Source: Methanoplanus limicola DSM 2279 (GTDB lineage Archaea > Halobacteriota > Methanomicrobia > Methanomicrobiales > Methanomicrobiaceae). Taken from it: a stretch of DNA of 64,000 nt. How positions within the stretch are numbered: position 1 is the stretch's first letter; every line of letters begins with the position of its first letter. A program made the translations under genes and the position numbers. The notes below the pieces were generated by a model. It did no database searches. It saw only the letters and a program-made list of their open reading frames with translations, and was not told the origin of the DNA. Shown here in pieces: positions 16,429 to 25,815 of this stretch. The stretch lies in the NCBI RefSeq assembly GCF_000243255.1, contig NZ_CM001436.1, positions 1,214,077-1,278,076 of the forward strand. The letters run 5' to 3'.

Positions 16429-17691
16429 ATGTTTGAAATGGACATTGATCCTGTTATTACAGAAAGAATCTCCCTTAAGATTAAGGAAAAAGGCATTGAT
16501 GCCAGAGATGAAGAGATAGCCGCAAAACTTCGCGTTCTTATCGAGGATTTCCATATCCCGCCTGAAGAAGCGGAAAAGACAGTCACTGACGAAATTCTGA
16601 AGGAAAATAAGGTTAAGGATTTTTCCGGAAAAGATACCTCCGAGGTAACTCCCATTGCAGACATATGCCCGGGAGAGTGGGTAACAGTTGAGGGAAAAAT
16701 TGTTTCAGTATCAGAGCCTCCCTCAGAATCGATAGCCCAGTCAGGTATTATCGCTGACAGAACAGGTGCAGTGAAATTTGTCGTCTGGAAAAAAGCCGGC
16801 GCAGAAGAACTTGAGGAACTGGAATGGTACAGAATTGAATCTGCCGTGGTGGACGAATACCGCGGTGCACCGAGCATGAAGATACATTCCGGAACAAAAA
16901 TTACAAAAACTGAACAGGAGACACCCCTGGTTCCAAAAGCGGTCAAAATTTCCGGGCTGAAACCCGGAATAGCAACCATCCGTGCAAAGTTTGTCAGAAA
17001 CTTTGATGCCGGACATGAAAGAATGCTTCAGGCCGGATTATTAGGGGATGAAACAGGAACTGTCAGATTCGTAACATGGAAAGACGGCAACAGTGAGGTC
17101 CTCGAAGAAGATAAGAACTACATGATATACTACGCAGAGGTCAGCGAATATCAGGGAAAAATCTCTCTTGACATCACCAGTGCAATGATCCTTGAAGATG
17201 AAGATACCGAGATAGAGGTATATGAAGGAGATACTGAAATTTCAGGGGTATTCATACATATGGGCAATGGATCAGGTCTGATTAAGAGATGCCCGGTAGA
17301 GGGATGCGGCAAAACCCTTTCAAGGCAGAATTTCTGTCCTGTACATGAGGTTCAGAATGATTTCCGGTATGACATGAGGATAACCGGAGCCATTGACAAC
17401 GGAAAGTCCACAAAAAACATCCTTATCCAGAGGGCAGAGGCGGAAAGAATCACCGGGATAACACTTAATGAAGCAATTGAAACCGCAACAGTCAGCCCCC
17501 TTGGTTACGACGACATTGTAATGAAGATGAAGAATGCCATCCTCGGCAGATATTTCACCTGTAAAGGAAATGAGATGGACGGAACAGTTCTTGTAAAATC
17601 CTGCACTTCCAAAAAGTACGACTCATCATTCCATGCCGGACTTTTAAACCGGACGGCGGAGATGCTTAAGGAGAAGGGAGGTGACTGCTGA
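16429..17691 (+). CDS. Replication protein A (RPA-like ssDNA-binding protein), copy 1
   Basis: Binds single-stranded DNA in replication, repair and recombination. The 420 aa comprise an N-terminal helical region (residues 1-65), OB folds at about 70-165 and 175-270, a zinc finger (CPVEGCGKTLSRQNFCPVH, near 287-305) and a C-terminal OB fold. SD GGAG directly touches ATG 16429 but is well spaced for the in-frame ATG 16438; both RPA copies have this same arrangement, so the start may really be 16438. Its stop overlaps the next gene (TGATG). It is about two-thirds identical to the copy at 18716 by eye. Confidence 0.9.
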   Translation: MFEMDIDPVITERISLKIKEKGIDARDEEIAAKLRVLIEDFHIPPEEAEKTVTDEILKENKVKDFSGKDTSEVTPIADICPGEWVTVEGKIVSVSEPPSESIAQSGIIADRTGAVKFVVWKKAGAEELEELEWYRIESAVVDEYRGAPSMKIHSGTKITKTEQETPLVPKAVKISGLKPGIATIRAKFVRNFDAGHERMLQAGLLGDETGTVRFVTWKDGNSEVLEEDKNYMIYYAEVSEYQGKISLDITSAMILEDEDTEIEVYEGDTEISGVFIHMGNGSGLIKRCPVEGCGKTLSRQNFCPVHEVQNDFRYDMRITGAIDNGKSTKNILIQRAEAERITGITLNEAIETATVSPLGYDDIVMKMKNAILGRYFTCKGNEMDGTVLVKSCTSKKYDSSFHAGLLNRTAEMLKEKGGDC

Positions 17692-18269
17692 TGGCAGAAA
17701 AGGAAAGCTCAGGGAAAACATTTGAGAGAGAACCTGCAAAGAGAGTCTTTGCATCTGAACTCAGGGAGGCCAGGGTTCAGTTTAAGGAAGGTTCGGAAGA
17801 GATGAGTCCATCATATATCATGCTCCCGACCGGTGAGCGCTGCAACAGAATCTTCTTCTGTGGAGAGCTTAAGAACAAGGAGAAACGCGGGGATCAGAAT
17901 ATCTTCTACACCGCGAGAGTGAAAGATGCAACCGGACTGTTCTTCATAAACGCAGGAAGCTATCAGCAGGATGCAATGCTTCAGATGGCGTCCCTGGAAA
18001 ACGATTCATATGTGGCAGTAACCGGAAAACCGATCATAAGAGAGATGCAGGACGGTGGATTCTTCGTATCGGTCAGAGTGGAGAGCATTTCAGAAGTAGA
18101 TGACGGGACATACAGGCTATGGCTTGATGATACAGCAAAAGCCACACTTGACAGGATAGAAGTATTCGGTGAGACAGAGGACTCGGCAAAGGCAGGTGAG
18201 TTCTACAGCACTGACCCCGAAAAGTACTTAAAAATTATCTACAGCGCCCTTGCAGGTGAAAATTACTGA
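17691..18269 (+). CDS. RPA-associated protein, copy 1
   Basis: The 192-aa partner usually encoded next to archaeal RPA (COG3390 type), containing an OB fold. Key segments are REPAKRVFASELREA at the N-terminus, SYIMLPTGERCNRIFFCGEL, and TGLFFINAGSY. The C-terminal helical part (LWLDDTAKATLDRIEVFGETEDS) is nearly the same in copy 2. Overlap of its ATG with the RPA stop suggests stoichiometric synthesis. In haloarchaea such proteins form complexes with their cognate RPA; specific pairing here is inferred. Confidence 0.87.
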   Translation: MAEKESSGKTFEREPAKRVFASELREARVQFKEGSEEMSPSYIMLPTGERCNRIFFCGELKNKEKRGDQNIFYTARVKDATGLFFINAGSYQQDAMLQMASLENDSYVAVTGKPIIREMQDGGFFVSVRVESISEVDDGTYRLWLDDTAKATLDRIEVFGETEDSAKAGEFYSTDPEKYLKIIYSALAGENY

Positions 18270-18715
18270 ATCAAAGGGCACAGCCACATTCCAGAAAATA
18301 TGGGATATAAAGCGCAAAACACGAAAATGACTTATTAAAATTGCGCATTGTAACCCTTAAAACATATAATACATAAGTAAACCTCCGGAAACATACACTG
18401 AACCTCCACAGAGGTTCTCCAGACGATTATCTTTTTTTACCTGTAACACTGGCGAAAAACCAGGCCGGCAGAGAGGAAAAACCGCCGCACCCCGACAATA
18501 AAAAAACTATAAAATGCAGAGACGGATTTTTCCGCATCACAACAAACAAAAAAATAAGTAACTTCCAAAGCCAGAATAAATAACGGTTTTTTACAGGCTT
18601 TAAAATCCAGAGAAGAAGAAACGGTGTAAATTGAGGCAATAATGCCATATTAAAACCGGAATAAGCTGTTATTCCGGGCGCCGGGAAAATTTAAAAATTT
18701 AATGATTAACAGGAG
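18270..18715. other. Intergenic region between the two RPA cassettes
   Basis: About 450 nt with no credible gene. It contains a 7-bp hairpin (GAACCTC-CACA-GAGGTTC, 18400-18417), several A/T runs around 18500-18600, and a perfect 9-bp inverted repeat at 18656-18677 just before the second promoter. A hydrophobic 73-codon frame on the minus strand (18427-18648) comes from the poly-A runs and is not accepted. Confidence 0.6.
18656..18677 (+). promoter_or_regulatory. Perfect inverted repeat upstream of RPA cassette 2
   Basis: CCGGAATAA-GCTG-TTATTCCGG: 9-bp arms, 4-nt loop, immediately upstream of a TATA-like AAATTTAAAAATTT (18688-18701) and 39 nt before the ATG. It may be an operator or an RNA hairpin ending upstream transcription. 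CCGGAA is very common in this DNA, which lowers its weight. Confidence 0.45.
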
Positions 18716-19999
18716 ATGTTTGGTGTGGATGAATATCCGGAAATAATAGAAAGAATCTCCCAGAAGATTGCAGAAAAAGGCATTAATGCCGAAGAGGACA
18801 GAATTGCTTCCAAATTAAGGTTACTTATAGAGGATTTCCATATCCCCCCTGAGGAAGCAGAAAAAACAGTCACAAATGAGATACTAAGAGAGAACAACGT
18901 CTCTTCCGTATCCAGGGAACCTTCATCCGAAACAATAGGGATTGCAGATGCAAACCCCGGAGACTGGGTCACTATTGAGGGAAAGGTCGTATCGGTATCT
19001 GTTCACCCCCACGAAGCCATAGCCCAGACCGGGATAATTGCTGACGAATCAGGAGCAATAAGATTCGTCATATGGGAAAAAGCCGGTGCAGAACCTCTTG
19101 AGGAACTCAGATGGTACAGGATAGAATCAGCAGTTGTTGACGAGTACCGCGGTGCACCGAGCATGAAGATACATTCCGGAACAACCATCACAAAGTCTGA
19201 ACAGGAAAAACCGCTTATGCCGAACCCGGTCAGAATTTCGGATTTGAAACCCGGAGTTGCGACAGTCAGGGTAAAAATGATCCAGAACTGGGAACCGCGT
19301 CATGAAAATATGCTCCAGTCCGGACTTTTAGGCGATGAGACAGGGACTGTCAAATTCATCACATGGAAGGAGAGAAACAATGAGTTTCTCGGAGAGAGCC
19401 ATGACAAATTACTCGAGGAGAATAAAGTATATTCAATATACTACGCCGTTGTGGACGAGTATAACGGAAATATCTCACTGAATATAAGTGATTCTATGGC
19501 ACTTGAAGAAGAGGGCGCCGATATCGAAGTTGTATCAGGTGAAACCGAAATAACAGGTGCATTCGTGAACTTCTCACCAAATTCAGGCCTTATAAAGAGG
19601 TGTCCTGTCGAAGGGTGCAACAGAGCACTGTCAAGGCAGAATTACTGTCCGGTACATGAAATTCAGAACAACTCTAAATATGACCTGAGAATTATCGGCG
19701 TTATAGATGACGGGAAAAAGGCATACAATACCATCATTCAGAGAGATGAAACGGAAAAGATAACCGGTATAACACTTGAAAAGGCGATGGAGATGGCAGA
19801 GAACAACCCTCTTGGCCTTGATGACGTAATTCTGAAGATGAAGGAGGTCCTTACCGGAAGATACTATACATGCAGAGGCAGTGATATTGACGGATCGGTT
19901 CTGGTTTCCTCATGCACCCCAAAGAGATTTGATTCAATGGAACATGCAGAACTGTTAAACCGTGCTGCACCTGAAGAGAAGGAAGGAGGCGAATTCTAA
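18716..19999 (+). CDS. Replication protein A (RPA-like ssDNA-binding protein), copy 2
   Basis: Paralogue of the gene at 16429 with the same order of helical region, two OB folds, zinc finger (CPVEGCNRALSRQNYCPVH) and C-terminal OB fold, 427 aa. The length difference is mainly an insertion in the second OB fold (FLGESHDKLLEE, near residue 220), which looks like a local duplication of the FLGE/LLEE stretch. AGGAG touches ATG 18716; GTG 18725, at the position equivalent to ATG 16438 of copy 1, is the better-spaced start. It lies 446 nt after copy 1 of the cassette. Confidence 0.9.
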   Translation: MFGVDEYPEIIERISQKIAEKGINAEEDRIASKLRLLIEDFHIPPEEAEKTVTNEILRENNVSSVSREPSSETIGIADANPGDWVTIEGKVVSVSVHPHEAIAQTGIIADESGAIRFVIWEKAGAEPLEELRWYRIESAVVDEYRGAPSMKIHSGTTITKSEQEKPLMPNPVRISDLKPGVATVRVKMIQNWEPRHENMLQSGLLGDETGTVKFITWKERNNEFLGESHDKLLEENKVYSIYYAVVDEYNGNISLNISDSMALEEEGADIEVVSGETEITGAFVNFSPNSGLIKRCPVEGCNRALSRQNYCPVHEIQNNSKYDLRIIGVIDDGKKAYNTIIQRDETEKITGITLEKAMEMAENNPLGLDDVILKMKEVLTGRYYTCRGSDIDGSVLVSSCTPKRFDSMEHAELLNRAAPEEKEGGEF

Positions 20000-20000
20000 A

Positions 20001-20585
20001 ATGGCAGACGAAACCAGCAGCTCAGAAAGAAGAAGATATTTAAGGGAACCGGCAAAGCGTGTATTAGCTTCAGAACTGCGTGAGACAAGACTTCAGTTCA
20101 AAGGCGGCGAGGAGGAATACAGTCCGACATACATAATGCTTCCAACAGGAGAGAGGTGCAACAGGATCTTCTTCTGCGGAACACTCACCAATAAGGAAAG
20201 GCGCGGCGAGGATAATAATTTTATAATTGCAAGAGTGAGGGATCCTACAGGCCTTTTCTTTATAAATGCCGGAAGTTACAATGAGAATGCATCGCATGAA
20301 CTCTCATCGGTTGAAAACGATGCCTATGTCGCAGTAGTTGGAAAACCTGCCATTAGACAGACACCTGACGGTGCTGTTATGACAAATATAAGAGTCGAGA
20401 CTATAGCCGAGGTTGATGAAGAGACATGCAGAACCTGGCTTGATGACACGGCAAAGGCGACACTTGAAAGGATAGAACTCTTTGGAGAGACAGAAGATTC
20501 AATAAAGGCTTCAGAATTCTATAATACAGATCTGTCGGTGTACAGAAAGATGGTCTACGATGCACTGGCAGGCCAGAAACTTTAA
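20001..20585 (+). CDS. RPA-associated protein, copy 2
   Basis: A 194-aa paralogue of the protein at 17691 (YLREPAKRVLASELRE, TYIMLPTGERCNRIFFCG, TGLFFINAGSY, TWLDDTAKATLERIELFG). The true start is ATG 20001, one nt after the RPA stop; the frame is open upstream into the RPA gene, but that part shows no family similarity. In copy 1 the two genes overlap, whereas here they abut. Divergence is greatest in the middle (residues 90-135), probably the surface that distinguishes the two complexes. Confidence 0.87.
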   Translation: MADETSSSERRRYLREPAKRVLASELRETRLQFKGGEEEYSPTYIMLPTGERCNRIFFCGTLTNKERRGEDNNFIIARVRDPTGLFFINAGSYNENASHELSSVENDAYVAVVGKPAIRQTPDGAVMTNIRVETIAEVDEETCRTWLDDTAKATLERIELFGETEDSIKASEFYNTDLSVYRKMVYDALAGQKL

Positions 20586-20720
20586 AAAAAAGGGAAAACA
20601 CCCTTAATTAAATAATTATTATCTTACATTCAGAAAATATACAGCAGTTCCGCAGGATCAGTAAATGGTTACATCACCTGATTATAACTGCCTGAAGGGA
20701 ATATCAGGGTGTACTGAAAT

Positions 20721-21170
20721 ATGAGTCACAGAAGAGGCATACAGGATAAAATAAAGGCTCTCTCGGAATACCTCAATGTAAACCCAGCCAAAATTACTGA
20801 ATCTGAAGGGACGCTCTACTCTTTTAAGGCCCTGTATTACGGGACAAATACGGCATATCTTGTGCTTACCGATATTGAGGCAAATGTCGCCGCAAGACGC
20901 GCAATAAAAAGCAGACTATGGGTGATCACACTGGAGGCCGCATTTGAATATTTCGGGATAGAATCATATCCCGCAGATGCACTGGAAAGACTGAATCACC
21001 AGGAGATCCGCGAGATAAATGCCGGAATATACAGGCTTGTCGAGGCCACCTGCGGGTCGGAGATCCTCTCTGAAAAGATGCTCTCACTTGGTAACCGGGC
21101 AAACATCCTTGCAGATTACGACCAGACTGAGAGATCATTTGGGGAATACTACATATACAGACTTTTTTGA
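20721..21170 (+). CDS. Unknown protein resembling a phage/plasmid family
   Basis: A soluble protein of 149 aa. Residues 10-80 have the pattern helix - Y-L-N-V-N-P - short strand LYSFKALYYG - AYLVLTDIEANVAARRAIKS - LWVITLEAAFEY. This resembles an uncharacterised family frequent in phage and plasmid genomes, whose consensus contains YLVLTDEEA followed by LWAF. No function is known. It lies 135 nt after the second RPA cassette on the same strand and could be read from the same promoter, which would suit a DNA-related or mobile origin. Confidence 0.65.
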   Translation: MSHRRGIQDKIKALSEYLNVNPAKITESEGTLYSFKALYYGTNTAYLVLTDIEANVAARRAIKSRLWVITLEAAFEYFGIESYPADALERLNHQEIREINAGIYRLVEATCGSEILSEKMLSLGNRANILADYDQTERSFGEYYIYRLF

Positions 21171-21442
21171 TTGCTGCCGGAAGGAAAAACCGGTTAAAAG
21201 ATCACCCATGCAGCGGCAATTCTGCCTGCACACAGATAATAAATGAGAGATCATATGCCTGATACAGATATTTGATGAGAGTCGCAGGACAACTAAAAAT
21301 AATAAAATACAATAGAAAATAAATTAAAATCAATTAACAAAAATATACCATAAGAAATGATTTTTATTCTGGCAGTGCAATGGTTCAGATTAAAGAAAAT
21401 CCATAAGATCCGATTATCTGTAAATTATACCGGGTGTATCCA

Positions 21443-23452
21443 ATGAGCATAAGCTTAATCACAAAAATTCTTAACAGGGCAATAGAAGGAGATTACTCAG
21501 AAAGAGTTGATGAAAATCTCTTTGACGGTGAAGAGAAGGAACTTGCAGAGTCTGTAAATACAGCAATTGAATTCATCATTGACAGCAGAAAAACCTGTAA
21601 CAATGTAATGATGCTGATAGAGCAGAATCCCAAGCCCATGATTATTGTCGATCGCAATTTTAATCCGGTTGACATGAACCAGGCATATACTAAGCTCATG
21701 GGAGCATCCAAACCGGAACTTATGCAGCAGGACACAGCACAATATTCAATAAAATTTATCAGAGGTGAATCTGCTGAAAAACTTTTTTCTGATAAAAAAG
21801 AGACGGAATGTGAACTTGAATTTACGTTAAAAAACGGAACAAAAAAAATTCTGAGGCAGTTTGGCGCACCACTTAAGGATGAAAGGGGCAGTGTTGAGAT
21901 CGGAATTTTTGTATATGACGATATTACTCTCCAGAGAGAGGAGGAGGAAGAGATAGAGAAGCAGATCCAGACCATCAAAACCCTCCAGGAGAGGTCTGAA
22001 ACAATAGTTCAGCAAAACCCCATGCCGATTATTCTCTGTGATAAGCAGTTTAACATCCGTGTTGTCAATGACGCCTATTCACAGTTAAGCGGAATAAAAT
22101 CTGATAAACTAAGAAAGATGACGCTCCGGGATTTCTCAGTTCTTAAAACCGAAGGGGATGGGATAAAATACGTCCTTGAGGAGAAAAAGCGGAGTTATGG
22201 TGAAGTTACCGTTGAGTTCCCAACCGGAAAAAAGATTCTTGAACAGTACGGAATTCCGGTGCTGAATTCGGAAGGGGAGATTGCAAGCATACTGATAGTC
22301 TATAATGACATCACCGAAATAAGGGAGAGGCAACAGGAAGTCCTCAGGATGATGGAGGAGGAGAGGGCCAGAGCCAGGGTACTGAATAAGAGTATCGGTG
22401 AAGTCGGAGAGGGTATGGAGTTCCTCAGGAAGGGCGACTTTACCAGCGAGATGAAGATAATAGAGGAAGACCCGCTGATACAGATTAAAAAGGACTATAA
22501 TGAGACCATAAGCGAACTCAGAAATCTCTTCTCGGGTGTGGTGGCAGCCATGACTGAAGTCGGGCTACATATGAAGGATGCTGACGGAAGTTCTGAAGAG
22601 GTTGCAAAAGCTGCTGAACAGGTCGCAGTCGGAAGCCAGAAGTGTGCCGAACTTACAAGAGTCCTCCTGGAGCAGATCGATGGAATCAACAGGGATATAG
22701 CAGATCTCTCAGCTTCAAATGAGGAGATTGCAGGCACATCGCAGGAAGTTCTTTCAGAGGCCGACAGGCTTTCTGAGATGGGACAGAGTGCTGAAACGCT
22801 TGGAAAATCTGCAAATGAAAAGATGGGGGCAGTTATGGAGATCACCCGTAATACTGTCAGGGAGATGGAAGATCTGAATGCCGAGATGCTTGAGATCAAC
22901 AATGTCCTCAGGATGATCAATGAGATCACAAACCAGATCAATATGCTTGCTCTTAATGCTGCAATAGAGGCCGCAAGGGCAGGTGAGCATGGAAGAGGTT
23001 TTGCTGTAGTGGCTGGTGAGGTTAAAAATCTTGCAACAGACGCTAAAGAGGCCACATCAAAGATAGATAAAGTTATAGTCAATATTCAGAAGAGCAGTTC
23101 AGAAACAGTCAGTTCAATAAAATCAGCAAATTCTGAAGTAGAATCCGGAGTGGCTATCGTAAACGAGACAATCATATCCCTGAATAATATCGTTAAAGGT
23201 GCAGATCATGTCACAAAGGATATGGGTGAGATTGTAAGAGCCATTGAAGCACAGGCAAATATCACAAACGAGATCGTACATGAGACTGAAAAGAGTAATC
23301 AGGTTACAAAAGAAACACAAAGAGAGATAGAAGAGCTTGCAGCATTCTCAGAGGAGACAAGTGCATCCGTAGAGGAGATCTCGGGCGCAATCAGTGAAGT
23401 CAGCGGCCTTGCTGAAAGCATTAAAAACAATCTTAACAGGCTCAGAGTATAA
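21443..23452 (+). CDS. Soluble methyl-accepting chemotaxis protein with two PAS domains
   Basis: Cytoplasmic chemoreceptor of 669 aa; no transmembrane helix is visible. PAS domains lie at about residues 50-165 and 185-295 (both with QNP.P-I...D..F...N.AY), a HAMP-like linker at 300-370, and the signalling domain follows, with the conserved tip [19 protein letters not shown] at about 490-510 and [13 protein letters not shown] sensing of redox, light or a small ligand is likely. ATG 21443 (GGGTG 7 nt upstream) is preferred over GTG 21434. CheW follows after 13 nt. Confidence 0.9.
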   Translation: MSISLITKILNRAIEGDYSERVDENLFDGEEKELAESVNTAIEFIIDSRKTCNNVMMLIEQNPKPMIIVDRNFNPVDMNQAYTKLMGASKPELMQQDTAQYSIKFIRGESAEKLFSDKKETECELEFTLKNGTKKILRQFGAPLKDERGSVEIGIFVYDDITLQREEEEEIEKQIQTIKTLQERSETIVQQNPMPIILCDKQFNIRVVNDAYSQLSGIKSDKLRKMTLRDFSVLKTEGDGIKYVLEEKKRSYGEVTVEFPTGKKILEQYGIPVLNSEGEIASILIVYNDITEIRERQQEVLRMMEEERARARVLNKSIGEVGEGMEFLRKGDFTSEMKIIEEDPLIQIKKDYNETISELRNLFSGVVAAMTEVGLHMKDADGSSEEVAKAAEQVAVGSQKCAELTRVLLEQIDGINRDIADLSASNEEIAGTSQEVLSEADRLSEMGQSAETLGKSANEKMGAVMEITRNTVREMEDLNAEMLEINNVLRMINEITNQINMLALNAAIEAARAGEHGRGFAVVAGEVKNLATDAKEATSKIDKVIVNIQKSSSETVSSIKSANSEVESGVAIVNETIISLNNIVKGADHVTKDMGEIVRAIEAQANITNEIVHETEKSNQVTKETQREIEELAAFSEETSASVEEISGAISEVSGLAESIKNNLNRLRV

Positions 23453-23465
23453 GTGGCGAAACAAT

Positions 23466-23939
23466 ATGGCAATAATAAATGTGGTAGAATTTGAAATTAA
23501 CGGCGAGAGATATGCGCTCGATATAGGCCTTTCAAGAGAAATTGTCGAGATGATGCCCATCACACCAGTACCAAGGGCACCGTATCATATCGCAGGAATA
23601 ATTAATCTCAGGGGTGAGATTACAAACATCATCAACCTGAACAGAATACTTGCCATTCCGGATAAGGAAAACCGTGAAGAGCAGAAGATAATTGTCCTGA
23701 TACCTGAAGCAGCGGAAGGATCAAATGTCGGAATTATTGTTGACAATGTCCATTCTGTTCTCCAGGTAAGTGAGGATCATATAGAGGAGATCTCAAAATC
23801 AGTCTCAAATGAAGCATATATAAAAAATATAATCAAGATTGGCGAGGATAAAGAGGACGGAAGCGACAAAAAAAGGCTGATTATGTGGCTTGATGTCGCC
23901 CAGATACTGCGGGATATCCTTGAGGCAAACCGGGCCTGA
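23466..23939 (+). CDS. cheW: CheW adaptor protein
   Basis: Couples receptors to the CheA kinase. The 157-aa CheW fold starts VVEFEINGERYALDI and includes ITPVPRAPYHIAGIINLRGE, the typical receptor/kinase contact, and IGIIVDNV. The start is ATG 23466; an open frame reaching 23394 overlaps the receptor and is rejected. It forms one transcription unit with the receptor. CheA, CheB and CheR are not in this window. Confidence 0.92.
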   Translation: MAIINVVEFEINGERYALDIGLSREIVEMMPITPVPRAPYHIAGIINLRGEITNIINLNRILAIPDKENREEQKIIVLIPEAAEGSNVGIIVDNVHSVLQVSEDHIEEISKSVSNEAYIKNIIKIGEDKEDGSDKKRLIMWLDVAQILRDILEANRA

Positions 23940-24063
23940 ATAGAGAAATACTCCATTCAGAATGTTATTCCGACAATAAATGCCTAAAATACAGGCAGAC
24001 AACCGGTAAAAATCACTGCGATAAAAAAATATATTTTAACCTGAAACCGGAGACAATACCGGT

Positions 24064-25200
24064 TCAGGCGGATAATATATCCTGTTTAGCCCTTCTTTTT
24101 TCCCGGAAAAATCTTTTTATCCGGTATGAATACCGCCCCATAAATCCACCTGTAAAAGATGTAATCAGGACGATCATTGCCACAGTTGTTGTAATAAGCG
24201 GTGTGCCGTACATCGAGGCTATGGCAAGTGAGAACTCACCCCGGGCTGTTGTCTCAGACCAGACCTCAATTCCTGAATATGGATTCTTATGGACAAACAT
24301 TCCTATTGCCATGGAAGATAAGAGTTTTGAGGCTATTGCAAGCAATGCAAGGATCACAACCGGAATTACAGGGAAACCATCGGTGAGGTCCACTGAAATT
24401 CCGAAGAAGACAAAGAATAATATAAGAAATACATCCCTGAAAGGTTTGGCATGCTTCTCAAGCATTTCAGGATTTGTGGATGAAAGGGCAGAGCCAAGTG
24501 CAATTGCCGTCAGGGTGTCAGGAATCCCCAGTATTCCGGATATTCCCGCAGCAGCGATTACTGCTGTGAATGTAAAGAGGAGAGGTATGTCGTCATCCCT
24601 CTCAAGCAGAACCCTGATTTTAGAACCAAGCAGTCTGACTGCAATAAAGAAGAAGGCAATCACAAAAGCGGCACTCAGAAGGATCTTTGCAGGATTTGCT
24701 GAAGCGGCAGAGAAGGCAACTATGATGAAGAGCAGCATAATATCCTCAAATACCATCAGCCAGAGTATAGTCTCGGACTCAGGGGAGGAAAGTTTTCTGT
24801 TCTCTATAAGGGATGATACTGCCATCGCCGAACTGCTTATGTAAAAGGCAGCGGCGATAACAAAAGCCTCATAGAGAGGAAATCCGAGAAGAACTGAGGC
24901 CGCGAACCCTATTAGGATATTTACGCCCAAATCGGTCAGACCAGAGAAGAATAAGTTGCGTTTCTTCCCGGAAAATCCAGAAGGGTTCAGTTCAAGCCCC
25001 ATCATGAAGAGCAGAAATAAAAGGCCAAGATGAGTCAGGAAATTAGATACGCCGGACTCATGGACAATATTTAACCCGCTCACCCCGATCGCAATCCCGC
25101 CAAGCATATACATTGGAACAGGCGGAAAATTAAATTTCTTAGAGAATAAAGCAAAGCTCAGACAGAGCAGAAGTGCAAATGCTATATCACCTTCTATCAT
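24064..25200 (-). CDS. Cation/proton antiporter, CPA2 (KhtU/KefB-like)
   Basis: Membrane antiporter of 378 aa with about 12 hydrophobic helices. Motifs of the Na+/H+ exchanger domain are visible: PVPMYMLGGIAIG, LGLLFLLFMMGLEL, the ion-binding helix region around SSSAMAVSSL and LLFTFTAVIAAAG. It has no attached RCK domain; instead a separate KhtT-like regulator is encoded 3 nt upstream. Together they resemble KhtTU-type K+/H+ antiporters controlling cytoplasmic K+ and pH. Confidence 0.87.
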   Translation of the reverse strand: MIEGDIAFALLLCLSFALFSKKFNFPPVPMYMLGGIAIGVSGLNIVHESGVSNFLTHLGLLFLLFMMGLELNPSGFSGKKRNLFFSGLTDLGVNILIGFAASVLLGFPLYEAFVIAAAFYISSSAMAVSSLIENRKLSSPESETILWLMVFEDIMLLFIIVAFSAASANPAKILLSAAFVIAFFFIAVRLLGSKIRVLLERDDDIPLLFTFTAVIAAAGISGILGIPDTLTAIALGSALSSTNPEMLEKHAKPFRDVFLILFFVFFGISVDLTDGFPVIPVVILALLAIASKLLSSMAIGMFVHKNPYSGIEVWSETTARGEFSLAIASMYGTPLITTTVAMIVLITSFTGGFMGRYSYRIKRFFREKRRAKQDILSA

Positions 25201-25203
25201 AAA

Positions 25204-25680
25204 TCAGAGGAACCTTTTTTTAAAAGCTGCAATCTGTTCTTCCTCCCCGATTACAAGCACTGAATCACCCTCTCTGAACCTGAAATCAGGGGAGGGATTT
25301 AAGATGCTGCCGCCTGAACTTCTTACAGCAACAACCGTAGCTCCGGTAATACTCCGTATACTCAGATCAGCTATGCATTTTCCGGCAGTCTTTGAACCAA
25401 GGGTGTAGGAATGAAGTTCTATCGGAAGGTCGGAGAGGGATGAGAAGACCATTGAAACACCCTCATCCTCTGCCTTAAGCACAGGTCCGGCAAGGACATT
25501 TGAGACCCTTACAGCCTCTGAAAGGGTTAATTCAGCAGAACCGGATTCACCGTTTTTTGAGGAGACATACAGTTGTGCACCGCCGCTTTCAAGCTGTATC
25601 ACTGAGACTCTGTCGCCAAAGTCGGTGTCAAGTTCATATTTTTTCCCTATGCCGGGCATATCACGTGATCTTATGCTCAT
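25204..25680 (-). CDS. KhtT-like regulatory subunit with TrkA-C domain
   Basis: A 158-aa cytoplasmic regulator (COG0490 type). The N-terminal half (SIRSRDMPGIGKKYELDT) matches KhtT/AmhT proteins, and residues 75-158 form an RCK-C (TrkA-C) ligand-binding domain (GKCIADLSIRSITGATVVAVR, FREGDSVLVIG). It would gate the antiporter encoded 3 nt downstream in response to a nucleotide or pH. First gene of the two-gene operon. Confidence 0.88.
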   Translation of the reverse strand: MSIRSRDMPGIGKKYELDTDFGDRVSVIQLESGGAQLYVSSKNGESGSAELTLSEAVRVSNVLAGPVLKAEDEGVSMVFSSLSDLPIELHSYTLGSKTAGKCIADLSIRSITGATVVAVRSSGGSILNPSPDFRFREGDSVLVIGEEEQIAAFKKRFL

Positions 25681-25815
25681 TGATGACCTATTCTGAGATG
25701 AAAGGTTAATTAAATTGCGATCTGTTTTTAATTCTGCCGGGTTTTTATCCTGTGAGATTTCATAGTAAAAAAGAGAGGAATTATCTTTTCTCTCTTTAAA
25801 TCACTGGTAGTTCAC

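Noticed and set aside
18427-18648. 73-codon hydrophobic ORF on the minus strand
   Set aside because: The hydrophobicity comes from poly-A/T runs in a spacer; there is no ribosome binding site or family resemblance.
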